In this document: piece by piece, positions 43,779-56,014 of the stretch
Numbering within the stretch: position 1 is the first letter of the stretch
Layout: every line of letters starts with the position of its first letter
Position numbers and translations under genes: made by a program
The notes under the pieces: generated by a model
The model's input: only the letters and a program-made list of their open reading frames with translations
The model's database searches: none
Told to the model about the DNA's origin: nothing
Source: Apostichopus japonicus
Taxonomy: Eukaryota > Echinodermata > Holothuroidea > Aspidochirotida > Stichopodidae
NCBI RefSeq assembly: GCF_037975245.1
Contig: NC_092568.1
Coordinates: 558,001-622,000, forward strand
DNA length: 64,000 bases
Direction: 5' to 3'

Positions 43779-46700
43779 TCATTTCTTCCTAAAGAACTTC
43801 AAGTAAACCACCACGCCCAAGATAACGACTTCAAGCAAGATGATAAATATTAGAAGGAGTTTGTTGGTAATCACTCTGTAAAATGAAAAGGTAAAGAAAA
43901 ATAAAATAAAATAAAACTTAAGGAATCCCCCCCCCTCCCCACACCCAAACAAAAAGTGTACACCTAGGGTCATAATTTACAAAAATCAGAAAGACTGCTT
44001 AAAATTTTCAGAAATGTAAAAAGAGAAAAACCCTGTTAAGAATGGTTTTGGGTACAATCTTGAAAGTCAACATCAGTTACTGAAGCCCAACAAGAAATTA
44101 AATAGGCTTAACTTGTCATCTTGTTGTAATAACACACTCATCAATTAATTGATATTTGTTAATTGTTATCACAATTTTATTAACCTAAACATACTAAAAA
44201 TTAAAATGTTAACAAAGCTCCTTTCGATCAAGGATATCAAACTAATTAGCTTAACTCAACAATTAAGTAATAGTTGATGTTACGTACTGCTTATCATAAT
44301 TTTGCTATCTTACATATCAATCAATTTACAAAATTAAATTAGTTTTACCGTTCATTACCTTTTACCAATTGATCTGATAACTTTGCGACTGCTTGAAATA
44401 CTTGCATCCATGTCCTCCAGCTGAAAATTGAAGGAAAAATTAATATTAAGTAATATTATATATATTATTAATATTATATAAAATATTATCCTGTCAATAA
44501 AATATGATCTACTGAGGGGAAAAGAGATTGACCATACCAAGAGGGCAGGAAGAGGACCAACATGGTGGATAAACATTTGGGAAACTTTATACAAATCAAT
44601 GAAAACTGAAATCAAAACTATCAAAAAAGGTGAAAGTTTGTTGATGTTCTGCTCAAACTGTACAATGACTCAACAAGAACATACTTTTAAGTTTTAACCA
44701 ATCTACTCTGAGCTAACATTTAAATACAATAGCATTAATTTTGAAACCACACTTGAAACACTCTGTTGTTTCTCACAGCCTATAAAGATAACAAAAATTG
44801 CAACAACACTATCCAGTTCTTTGAAAAAAACAAAAAAACATTTGTAGCTTTTGGTTTTAGTTGCTGTAGAGTGCATTACTATTTCAGATGCAGATTTAAA
44901 ATAATTGGACTATATTTAATTCTATTTGACCAACAAAACATAGACATATCTGGTCTTTCATTTCTATCAATGGAAGTTGTACTGTAAGAGATGATTTTAT
45001 ATCTTTAGTAGAGAAGAAAGAGTAACATTCCAAAAAGCCACCTATTTACTAGCCAGACCCGAACTAGAAAGCAAATTTTATGTAAATTATTAAATCATGA
45101 TCCCTAGCAAATATGCAATCTCTCTTCTCATACCCTGTCCCTGGTTCGAATGAGTTGCTCCTTCTGCCCATCCAAGTCTTCAATAATGCCTTCTCCAATT
45201 TTGTCTGTTTCCAGGGCAATCCTGTGTGTCCTGTCTATATGTTCAGATGTTTGATGTAGTATCCGACTCCCCTCCATCAACTGTTCCCTGTTAACGTTAT
45301 CTGAATTCTGGAAAAATTAGGAAGAACTGCATTATTAGATGATGTAAGAAAAAGCAAAAAAACGACAGGAAAAGTTGATTTTCCTAACTATTGCAGTCTA
45401 GAGATCAACCTCCTCTCAGAATATATTATGGCAAATTTAGCTCCTGAATTCATAAAGTCATTTTCATATTTGTGTATCTATGAAACATTATAATCATATT
45501 TAAAAGAGGCAACACACCGGTTTTGCTGCAAATTTTTAATTTTTGTACTAAATCAATAATTAAGAAGCTTACCTCTTGAACTACAACTTCAGGAGAGAAG
45601 AACCCAGCTGTGTCCAAACTGCCAGAATATTGAGAATTGCCTTTCTGAGACATGGCTTTTTTCTGAAGAAGAGATAAAACATCATGAACATGATGAACAT
45701 AATCATAGAGGAGCAACAACTCCTTTGAATGTTGTTTTCACCCCTGAAATGCTCAACATCATTTAACACAATTTGACCTAGCCATCAAGAAACATGTGGC
45801 AATCTTTTTGTCCCAAAAGAGATGTACATTACAAATGTTTGTCAATATCTTTTATAAAATCTATGACATGATTTATTTTGTATCCTGACAGACTTTACTT
45901 ACCAAATCCTTTTGACATTTTTCTAATTCTTTCTGGTAATTTCTGACTTTGGACATCATGGGTAACCTATATCCTCCTGGGGCACTTCTGGCCTCTGCTT
46001 CCAAAGATTCTGTCTGCAAATGAACAGTTTAGAATCCAAGTTTAAATAATTTACTGATTCAGATATTCCACACCAAGACTGAAAATGTCCTGTAAATTTC
46101 CTAAGTATACCTTCTTGTAGGGGTGTACGAGAGGGTTGAGAAGTAATGAGGAAGCAAGACTAACTTGGGGCGGGGGAGGGGGGGTGGATTGTAAGTTTTA
46201 ATTTTGAATGGAAGAAAGGTCAAACTACATCAGATGCATGGATATTTTTAGCATTCCATAATTTCAGGGTGCAGTTTTGGTGACCCTCTTACCCTGTGAA
46301 TCAGTTGAAGATGTTCTGTGTAGCCTACAAAACAACAACCATATAGACCCTTGTGTGATTTCAAATTGAGCAGTCCAAGAATTTGAGGCAATTCGTAAAA
46401 TTCTTTATAGGATGAATGATCAATGAATACTTGGGATATAAACAGACTGAAATTCATATAAATAAAAAAACACATTGGCCATAAGATAAATTTCTTATTA
46501 CTCTTTAATAATACATACATTTTTCCCCCTCCATTTTATGAATATTTACAACAAAAAAACAAATATGATGAAACGACATCAGATTTGTTCTTTGCAGTTT
46601 AAGGTAATGCACTTCTTTATCAGAAAGAAAACCTCACTTACCAAAACAGAGCCTTCCTCAATTTGTCTTTGTGCATCTCTGATTAATTTCTTTCTTGCTT

Positions 46701-47266
46701 CTGTAGAAAGAAATTTCAGAACAAAATTTTACATACAAGATTTCTCCAAAAATTATATAATCATGCATAGCAAACTCTTCATCAAACTTGACATCATATC
46801 ACAAATCCAGAAGGGCCTCCTGAAGTTATTTTGCTCAGGCTTGTTGCCTAGTATTCTATAATTATACACACTGGCACATATATGTCACAGAACCATCATA
46901 ATTCTAATGGCTGCTTCACAATAATAGAGACCTCAACTTTTCAAGCCAATACCTAAAGTGAATCAAGGAATTGACGGCGTCCTGATAATCATTAGCTTAT
47001 TGAATTTAAAGTGTTTGTGCTGTTATAAAGTGTAAATCTAACGTTAATTTTGTGCTTTGTTAACAGATACATTGAATTTGAAGTGCATGTTTTTAACACA
47101 AATATGCTATAGAATTGTTAGCCTAGCCAGAGCTTAACTTAGTTTAACAAAGTTAGGGAACAGTACCTCCGATTGAATTTGGTATATGTTCTTCGATTTT
47201 AATTCTTGTGGATTCTAGATTTACCCTCAAATCCTCCTCAAAAGTTTCAAAACGTTCAGAAGACAT
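43779..47266 (-). CDS. VTI1B: Vesicle transport through interaction with t-SNAREs 1B (VTI1B), Qb-SNARE
   Basis: Seven exons in transcription order (47266-47167, 46700-46642, 46013-45903, 45662-45573, 45307-45134, 44420-44359, 43875-43779) give 693 bases, 230 residues plus TGA; human VTI1B has 232. The start ATG reads MSSERFETFEEDL, matching the family. Residues 1 to about 95 form the N-terminal helical domain (ARKKLIRDAQRQ, MMSKVRNYQKELEK). A linker follows (91-120), then the SNARE helix at about 136-196 with the conserved HRIALETDKIGEGIIEDL stretch; the Gln in the next residues (DGQKEQL) aligns with the ionic-layer Gln of human VTI1B. One tail-anchor helix spans 205-224, ending KFFRKK. VTI1B acts in fusion of late endosomes and lysosomes and in TGN traffic. 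It is preferred over VTI1A because of the tail anchor NKLLLIFIILLE and overall fit. Confidence 0.95.
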
Positions 47267-48180
47267 GGTTTCGCTTTAGCCTTAGGAATTACAACACGAA
47301 TACAACCGTAAAGCAAAGAAGCCTTCTCCATACATTCATGTTGAATCAAATCTTCCGGTTGGCTGTTGACTAGGCCTAGCCATATCTGCCAAGTTCAGGA
47401 ATAGACCAAATTCTCAAAAGAACGCGGAAAACGATACGTTTCATTCAACAGGAAGACTGGAAATGAGGAATAAGATATCGTGACTTTAACACGAGGCTCA
47501 AAAGTCAAATGTACTGCAAAGGAGACAATTTCTTGAAATAGTTTGTTTAAAGGAATTTTTATTGACTTAATAAATGGTCAGGTTTAAAATTTGTACCACC
47601 TGATATATCACATACTACGGTAGTGTTAGAGTAACATTCAATTCTCAGTTTGCAGCTTAGGTGATGTGGAGAAAATAAACTGAAAATGAACTGAGCTGCA
47701 TATTTTAAAGATGTTCAATGATTGGCTTCTTATTGGTTATGCCTTTGACGTCTCCATTATCTCAAGCCTTTTCTGGAATGCAAAATGATGAGTTAACTCG
47801 CATGAAGATAACCTCAAATGAACAAGGAGCTTCCTTTATGTAGCGTAGATACGGAGTAGTATTTATTGTACTTGCTGCAGCTGATCGTTGTTGACACAAC
47901 GTCCAAACTTCAGAATATGCAGATTGTGCATGTTTACAGTAATTGCCCCTCATGCACCGATAGATAGAAAATGACCTTCGTACCTTCCAGCTGTGGTTAA
48001 TTTCGCCACAGCCATTAACGAAACCATCACTCAGTGGTATCGTTTGCATCCGTGATCGTTGAATTAGTACACAAAAGGTGAGTTTAATTACAGACTACCC
48101 TACAGTAACTAGTCACAGATTGTACTTGGCCTATCATGATATTAGAGATCACTGCTACTGCCACAGGTCTGTGTTTATGC
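47267..48180. other. Intergenic region upstream of VTI1B
   Basis: It should contain the VTI1B promoter on the minus side and 5' sequence of the plus-strand P450. A 95-codon minus frame at 47762-48049 has no recognisable domain. AAAAGGTGAGTTT near 48072 is a possible donor of a non-coding first exon of the P450. Confidence 0.4.
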
Positions 48181-48545
48181 CAGTGGCGTAGGAAGGTACT
48201 TTTGAGTGGGGGGGGGGGGGGGCTGAAGACTGATGACCGGCCTGGGGGAGGGGTCTAAGGGGAGGGGGTGTCCCCCTCCCCCTTTGGAATTTTTTTGCAT
48301 TTCCAGGTGGCCTCAGATGCAATTTGGTGCAATATAGCACACTTCAACACCCAATCCATTTTGTAAATAATTTTGCATTTTCACCTGGCCTTATAGATGC
48401 AATTTGGTGCTCCAAATGAGATTTTTTTCTCATTTGGAAATGAAAATGGGGTTTTCTGACTCGCGGAGTGGGGGGGGCGGAATGATACTTCCGCCCCCCA
48501 TATTTTCACTGGGGGGGCTGGCGCCCCCAGGTTCCTACGCCCTTG
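48181..48545. mobile_element. Short non-autonomous hAT-type element, 365 bases, TSD GTTTATGC
   Basis: The ends CAGTGGCGTAGGAA and (reverse complement of the right end) CAAGGGCGTAGGAA are near-perfect inverted repeats. The exact 8-base duplication GTTTATGC flanks it (48173-48180 and 48546-48553). Inside are a 15-base G run and a diverged copy of the 138-base unit seen at 28358-29186 (GGGGGAGGGGTCTAAGGGGA and CAGATGCAATTTGGTGC). Its right half matches 4236-4320 in reverse. No coding sequence. Confidence 0.9.
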
Positions 48546-49049
48546 GTTTATGCCCTGTGGGTACAGACACAAACCTTGCCAATGCAGTGTAGTGCTAAAT
48601 TCGGTTATATTTGATCAGTACTGTCAGCAGACTTACATTCATATTGCGAAAATGGTCATGCAGAAGTAAAACATTTCATTGCCTAGTTTATTGTTTAAAT
48701 TCCACTGATAAGTGTTTGAGATCATGAAATAGTACAATGGATTTGTGAACACAATGTGGATTAACATTTTTTCTATTCTTCTAACGTTAGGCTGTGTTAA
48801 TTATACATGTATATGTCACTAATTAGTAATGGATAGACAAACTAATTCATAAGGGAGAACTTACTGTATGTTGGCACAGTGCTAACTCATTTCACTAATT
48901 GATGTTACCCATGCTCCTTTTGCATTTTCTTTTGAACCCTTTATCATACACTAAACTGGCAGTTCTACTTTACATTTTCCTCCTTTTTCTTTCATTTGAC
49001 AGATTCCTATTCCCAATGGTTATAGGGGCAAAGTGTTATACATGTCACC

Positions 49050-52000
49050 ATGTTTGCCATATATATTTTGATAGTGGCCATCCTCTTTGTCATCATTGGA
49101 TTGGTCACTCTTATGTTGGCATATACTGTGAAAATCATGATGCTCCGCAACAAGTATAGACACCTTCCTGGACCACCTGGGAGTTCGTAAGTTTCATAAG
49201 TTGATCTTGTTTCTTATATGCTGTACGTAACCCAATTGGGTGCAGCTACAGTACAAGAGTGCCTGTACCCAGCAAATGCAACCTTGTTGGCTAAAAGAAA
49301 TCAGTCAATCGCTTCCAGGCTTTTGGTGTCACTGTCACATTAGTACGTACTGTACAGTCTGCTACATAAATGTTCAGTCAAGTGTGTCAGTGGCTCTTTG
49401 GTGTGTAGGCCTACTGCTACCTTGGCAACATGATATATATTAACATCCTTTGTTTACTAGCTTTGCTTGGGAGCATCTTAGGCTGCTTTTACATGGTAAA
49501 CATCAGACCCATGCAGTGCCATGTGTCCAACATTAGAACAAGACTGATTGATTTTGAACTTTCTGTACTGGGGTTTACATAAAACCCCATGTGTTATCAT
49601 ACCCAGCACATGCATGCAATCACCGAACAGGAAGTTGTGTGTTGCATACTAGAAGAAAATATGCAAAGCCATAGGCAATGCCGTGTGCATCTATTATATT
49701 GTTATTAAGTTATGAATGTACAGTATAACAGACAAGATTGAGAGCTAATTAATGGTCACCGTTGTTCCCGGGGTCAACCCCCAGCTGTGTTTACATTACA
49801 GATTTAACACTGAGGGTCGGGTCTGACTCTGGTCGTTCCTTGATCCTAGTCTATGGCTTTTTAATTTCAACTACTAGTACTACCTGCTAACTGCTCAAAA
49901 GTGTAGTTTGAAACTAACTGCATCTAACCTTTAGAGATACATTAAAGTTTCATACAGCTGTAGTAGATTCTGATATTGAAAGTAATGTTCCATTTCTTTT
50001 CAGGTTTTTATTCGGAAATTTTAACGTTCTGCAGAAAATCCAGCGGGATGAAGCAACCTTTGGGGAAGCTATGTTTGATTTGTAAGTTAATTCTCTACAG
50101 CAAGCTCTGTAATCTGTGTCATTTGATTGCTGTTTAGTAAAATATCATCATTATCAAACATTTTAGAAGATGAAAAAATAATTATACCCATTCTCAAATA
50201 TTTACTGAGGAATTTAATGCCACCCTGAAAACAATTGTACCACTCTTAGACTATTAATATTTTTTCATTTCAAGTCTTCATCAATACCTTGAAATAAGGT
50301 AGGGGAATAGCGGGTCAGAACCTCTAGAAAAGTGAAAACTTTTTGCAGTGCTTTAACATTGGAACAGGCCCATAACCATGTCATGGCAGAGTGGGGCTGT
50401 GCCCCTCTTGCAGGCTACTGTGTGTCCCCCCCTTCCTGCCCCTCCCACACCATCTACAGTATGCCACCATTATGTTTACAAAGACTTCAGAAGTTACACG
50501 GCACATGTATTGTACCCCTCCATAAATCATTGGTGCCCTTCCTAAAATTGTTGGTGAACCCTCCAACTCAGAAGGTGTGGATACTATTAAACCTGCAATG
50601 ATTGTTGTTTTTTGGTGGTTGTAGATATTATGTGTAACATGTAACTTGTAACATGTAATGTTATCGCATGGTTCATGTATTGAGCTACTGCATCAGTGAT
50701 GCTGTAGTTGTAATGAATTCATAATGTTTCTGTTATTCTTTCTAGACACCAAGAGTATGGTTCAGTTGTGGTGATGTATTTCTTTAATGTTGCAATGGTG
50801 TCTGTCGCTGATCCAGTTATTGTCAAGGTTTGTCTTCTGACAGTGATCAAGTACAGTAGTACATCAAATTCATTTCCATTTAACTTCTCATGAAGTTCAA
50901 TAGTTTCTTTAAATAAATCATTTGAGTAACAAAGAGATCTAATGCCATGAGGGTGAGTAACAAAACATACATGTAAGTTCACATAGAAAATACTGGATGT
51001 CGCAAAACAATGACATAAATCATTCAGGGGGCTTTTGAGGAAGTCCTCGTCATTCTTTAAGGAGGATCTTACTCTTGTGTTCTATTGGAGGTTGTAGAGA
51101 CCTGCAATGCTACAGTGCTAATTGTATCAGAGTTAAACTACTGTGTCATTGATGCAGAAGTTTTAAATATAAGTTGAAGATAAAACTTGTTTCCTCCTGA
51201 AGAAAGCCAGAAATACAGATACATGCAATGCCACACGTCCTATGTGCCTTCTGAGACAGTACACAAATAACCTCACATATCAGTTCTGTGTAATTACCTG
51301 ATGTCATTCCATTTAATCTTGTTTTAGTTTTGTCCATTAATTTAATGCATTTTCAGATTAATACCCAGATGATGTTGGTCACTGTATTCTTGTCAAATAC
51401 ATATATATTTCCACCCTCAATTAATAGTACACATCTATGCAAGCCTCAAATTCCTGCTACTTATGCCAGCTAGTGGACTTGCATGTTTGTCAGTAGAAAA
51501 AAAGGCACTGGCCATTTGATGCTAGTAGACATTGAGGAGAGAAGCACATAGAAGATCGGAATCACAATCACCAGTTCAAAGAATCTACATGAGTTCCATA
51601 CCTTACATTTATATGCCCTGTTTTACTGCTTTTATCAGCAATGTTGCTCTCATAAGCCCATATAGTAACCGATGTATGTTGTAATTCAGTCAAAGCCTGT
51701 GAGAACGTGATTTTAGCCCATAAGTTTTTTGAAGCACTGGCATTTGTTAGCAAGTTGCCAAAACTGTGACATTCTAAGGATTTTGTGGTTAATGGTGTCT
51801 ATTATGGATGCAGGAAATTTTACAGCGATATGATGTAAAGCAATTTTTAACACCCTGATAGCACTTGTTTAGGTATACCATAAATGTATCACCTGCAGCT
51901 TTGTCTAAACGCAATTTTATCAGATTTATTTTTGTTTTATCCTCTCGTTAACAGAAGGTTCTCATGGACAACAAATTCCTCAAACCACCTGAAAATTATG

Positions 52001-55000
52001 TGGTATTTGTTGAATTATTCGGAGAGCGTTTTGGAGGGTATAACCTCGTAAGTGAAACCAATCATGAAAAATGGGCGCGGCACAGGAGAGTCCTCAATCC
52101 AGCATTTCATCGTCAGTGAGTACTTCTGGTTTCTTATTCACTCACAGAGCTACACCAGATAGTTTGCTAGCATTTGGCTTTGGAAGTAACATGGTTTTTA
52201 CTTTTGTGGAGGACAAGGTGGAGGACTGGGGGGGGGGGATGGGGGGGTGGCTAGAGGGGGTTGATTTTAAGGGCTCATTTGTCACAATGTAGTCATTATT
52301 GAAGCACTTCTGCTACATTTGAATATGTTCAAAATGCATTATTAACCAAATGATTTAAAATGTTCATGGTTATTCTTCTGCCATTAATGAACACAATAGA
52401 CGGATCACTTTTCAACCCGCAGGTACCTGATGCAGTTAATGGATACTTTTAATGATAGCGCTGATCGAATGGTCAAGTTCCTCGCTACAAAGGCTGACGA
52501 TGGTAAAGCAGAGGTCAGCATGCTAGATGCTATAGAGAGAGTTACCCTTGATGTCATTGCCAAGGTAAGACCAAAAAGGACAGATAAGGTGATGTTCCAT
52601 AATGGTGACTGGAGTTCATGGGTGGGGTTTGAGCAGAAAGGGGGGGGGGGAGTGGTGGAGAAAAGGGTACAACAAGATGATCTCTTGTTACTTCAGTGTG
52701 AGAACATTAAGTTTTTGGAACTGAGGTCAAAATATGAAAACTTTATGAGTACAATAACCTTCAGAAGGAAACTGGAAATTGATTTCATACCTAGTGTGTC
52801 GGTGCCCATATTGAGTACAAAAAGCCTGTTCTTGTATTTGGAGGTCAAAATGTCAACTGAGATTGACTGGGAAGATCAAACAAATTGTTAACACAATATC
52901 CGAAGGTAACTGCACATGACTGAATCTTAAATGAGACAATAAACCAATCCTGGAAACATTGGTGTACATTTGCATTCTCTTTGTTCTCCTTCCCTTGTAG
53001 GCTGGCTTTTCCATGGAGGAAGATTTAATTACGAACAAGTCTGAATTTAATGACGCTGTGAGTTTTATTCTTACAGCAGCTCGTAGAAATAGCATCGACA
53101 TATTTTTGAAAGTAAGTGGAATTCAGCGTTTTCACCCTATACCTGTATGTGAACCTAGCATGCACTGATTTTTTGTATTCGCGTGAAGGTATGGTGTAGC
53201 TGTTAGAGTGTTCCCCAACCACAACCACTACATTCCTGGTTCAAAACCATACCGGGAACCAGATTGTATCGGCTTATTCAAAATTGCTGCGCATGTTGGG
53301 AAATAAGGGTTTTATTCTGTTCATTCTATGGTTTCAAAACAACTTTGTTCAACACTGCCATGCAGAGATGATGGACAAATATACTCTCTCAGTATTTGAT
53401 AAAGTCGTCGGTTACTTATGTACAGTACACTCTCGTCCACCAGGTGGAATTGTTAAGTGGCGGTCCCCTGGAGCAGTGATGGATGCAACAATTGCATGCC
53501 TGCATGAGTAATGGCATCATAGGTCAAAGGTTAAAGGTCAAGAAATCTAAAAATTGATTTTAGCCATTTTCTGCTTGTCAGCATGTAGGAAAAAGTCGTT
53601 AAACAACAAGGTATGTAGAGAATGATGGGAATTTGTTTGAAATGGTACTTATGTGGATGTTAAGGATTTTGGAGCCAAAGGTTAATGTAGATCTATTTCC
53701 ATCATTGAAGTGATGAGATTGGCAGTTTCATAGATTGCCATCTCTTGCATTAAACTCTGTAAATACTCATTGAATAGAGCAGGCTTGATGTGAGCATGGT
53801 GCTCATCCACAATCATCATAGGGGTATGGTTTCAAAACAGTATCTGTTGGCATCCTAACTCTTGGAATGCATATATTTCTTTGACTTGTAGCAATAAACA
53901 CTTGATAACTGGCCAATTTAATGGTATTGGCTCATTTTGGTGTGGTTTTATCAATTTGGGAGAACATTTCTGGTGAGATGATGGTGAAAGTTGTCGTAGA
54001 CGGAAAAAACCCACCTTTCTCCACTGACTTTGGGGTCAAACGCACAGAGAAAGGTAAAGTTTTGGTGTCTTGTTTGAAAAATTGGTGAGCACTGAAGAAT
54101 ACCACCTTGACTCTAAAAGATAATTAAAATGTTTTGAATATTGACAACAATTATAAGCTGTTTCTAAAGTTACATGAATATCTGAACATTGATGTGTTCT
54201 ATTAGCATTCTGCTGAGAAGAGGAAGAGGGGAGGGGAGGAGGGTCTAAAATACCCCATCTTGCAAGACTATTCTACAAAGACGCGGCTCTCAGTCAGTAT
54301 TTCTCTTCCGGTCTTAGTACAGCCCATTCAAGGAAGCGAGAGATTACAGAGCCAGAGCCAAAGAAGCGATTCACCTTTTACGAGATACTGCAGAGAGGAT
54401 GATAAGACAGAGACTGAAAGACCAGCAGGAAGGAAAGAAACTACCCAAAGATATCTTGAGTTACATCATCAAAACTGCCATGGTGGACGAAAGCTTTCAG
54501 ATGGTTGAAATGGTCGATGAGTTTGTGACTTTTTTTGGAGCAGGTGAGATGGAAAATTTTTGGTCTGTGATAGAATTTTTTAACTTTTAAAAGTTGCCTT
54601 GAGTTGAGTCTTTGGGTGAGTGTTAGATTTAACATTTTGCCACATTAAGTGTACTACTAGATGAGAAGATTTTTTAGCCCCTAGTCAGTGAGCTCTGGAA
54701 GAAACTTGTTTCTTTTTTCCAAAATTTAGCTTCTACTGTTTAGCTTCTACTTTTAATATTCAAGATTTAAGTTAGTTTCTTAATTCAAATAATATTCAAG
54801 ATTTAAGTTAGTTTCTTGTTTGTAAATACAGTTGGAAAGCATCCATGTGTATTAAATATTAATGTTTTAGTACAATATCTCTTCCTGATGTCATTCTGTA
54901 TTTAATAGTTTCCTAATTGATTTTTTTTCTTTTGTAGGACAAGAAACGACTGGAAATCTGCTAAGTTTTACTTTAGTTTGCCTCGGTCAGAATCCTCACG

Positions 55001-55383
55001 TATTGGAAAAGTAAGGTTAAGTGTAATAGCATGGTTGTTACTGTAGCTGTGTCTATGCATATATACAAATATTTGAATTGTAATGATTCGGAAAATCCAG
55101 AACAGTGAAAAAACTTCCAGCCTCAATCAGGATTCGCTTTGTAGACAGACAACCCAACCAACAAGGCCATGGACAAAAATTAACACACAAACACTCATAG
55201 ATATGGATTATGGACATACAATCAGCGTCCATAGCCTAGTGGTTAGCGTGTCCGCATATAAAGCGGGAGGTCCGAGTTCGAATCCCGGTGGAGGCTGGAA
55301 GTTTCTTCAATGTTCTAGATTTTCCAACTCACTATGATTTCAATTATATATAAATATATATATATATATTTATTTATATATTA

Positions 55384-55428
<45 letters not shown>

Positions 55429-55957
55429 GGATGTGTGTGTGTGTTTGTTTGTTTGCTTGGCACATAAATTCAACATCTCTATTGCAGCAATTTCTTATAG
55501 ACAATTGTGACACTCAATAAACTTGAAACTATGCAAACTGCTGCATGATATTTTGCTTTTACAGGGTTTTAGAGGAAATTGAAACTGTCATTGGTGATAA
55601 GCAGGATTTACTCTATGAAGACATTGCAAAACTAGAGTACATGATGCTGGTAAGTACTATAACAATGAGTCTCATGCTGTAGTAAGTTACGTGATAACAT
55701 GCCATGATTATAAAAAAAATGAATGTATTCCATGCTATGATTTTGATTATGAATGTTCAGTACATGATTTGCATAGTTAGATTATGTTAGGATATTTCGG
55801 TTGGCTTCTCACTAGTCATTTCAAGCAGTCTCGTATTACGCTGTAAGCAGAATGGATCTCCAATGCATGCCTTCTTCATCTGTTGGTCTAATGTCTTGGT
55901 AAAAGTATGCTCCAATGAAATAACATAGCTACATTTGAATCCTGGACTAAGCTGGAC

Positions 55958-56014
<57 letters not shown>

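Noticed and set aside
47762-48049. A 95-codon minus-strand frame near the VTI1B promoter
   Set aside because: Low-similarity, no recognisable motif; VTI1B already has a well-supported first exon at 47266.
52430-52891. A 153-codon plus-strand open frame
   Set aside because: Its first part is P450 exon 5 (52423-52564); the rest reads through the donor into intron 5 and is not protein.
55225-55296. A functional tRNA-Tyr gene
   Set aside because: Anticodon ATA, stem mismatches and a shared SINE tail argue for a retroposon head.
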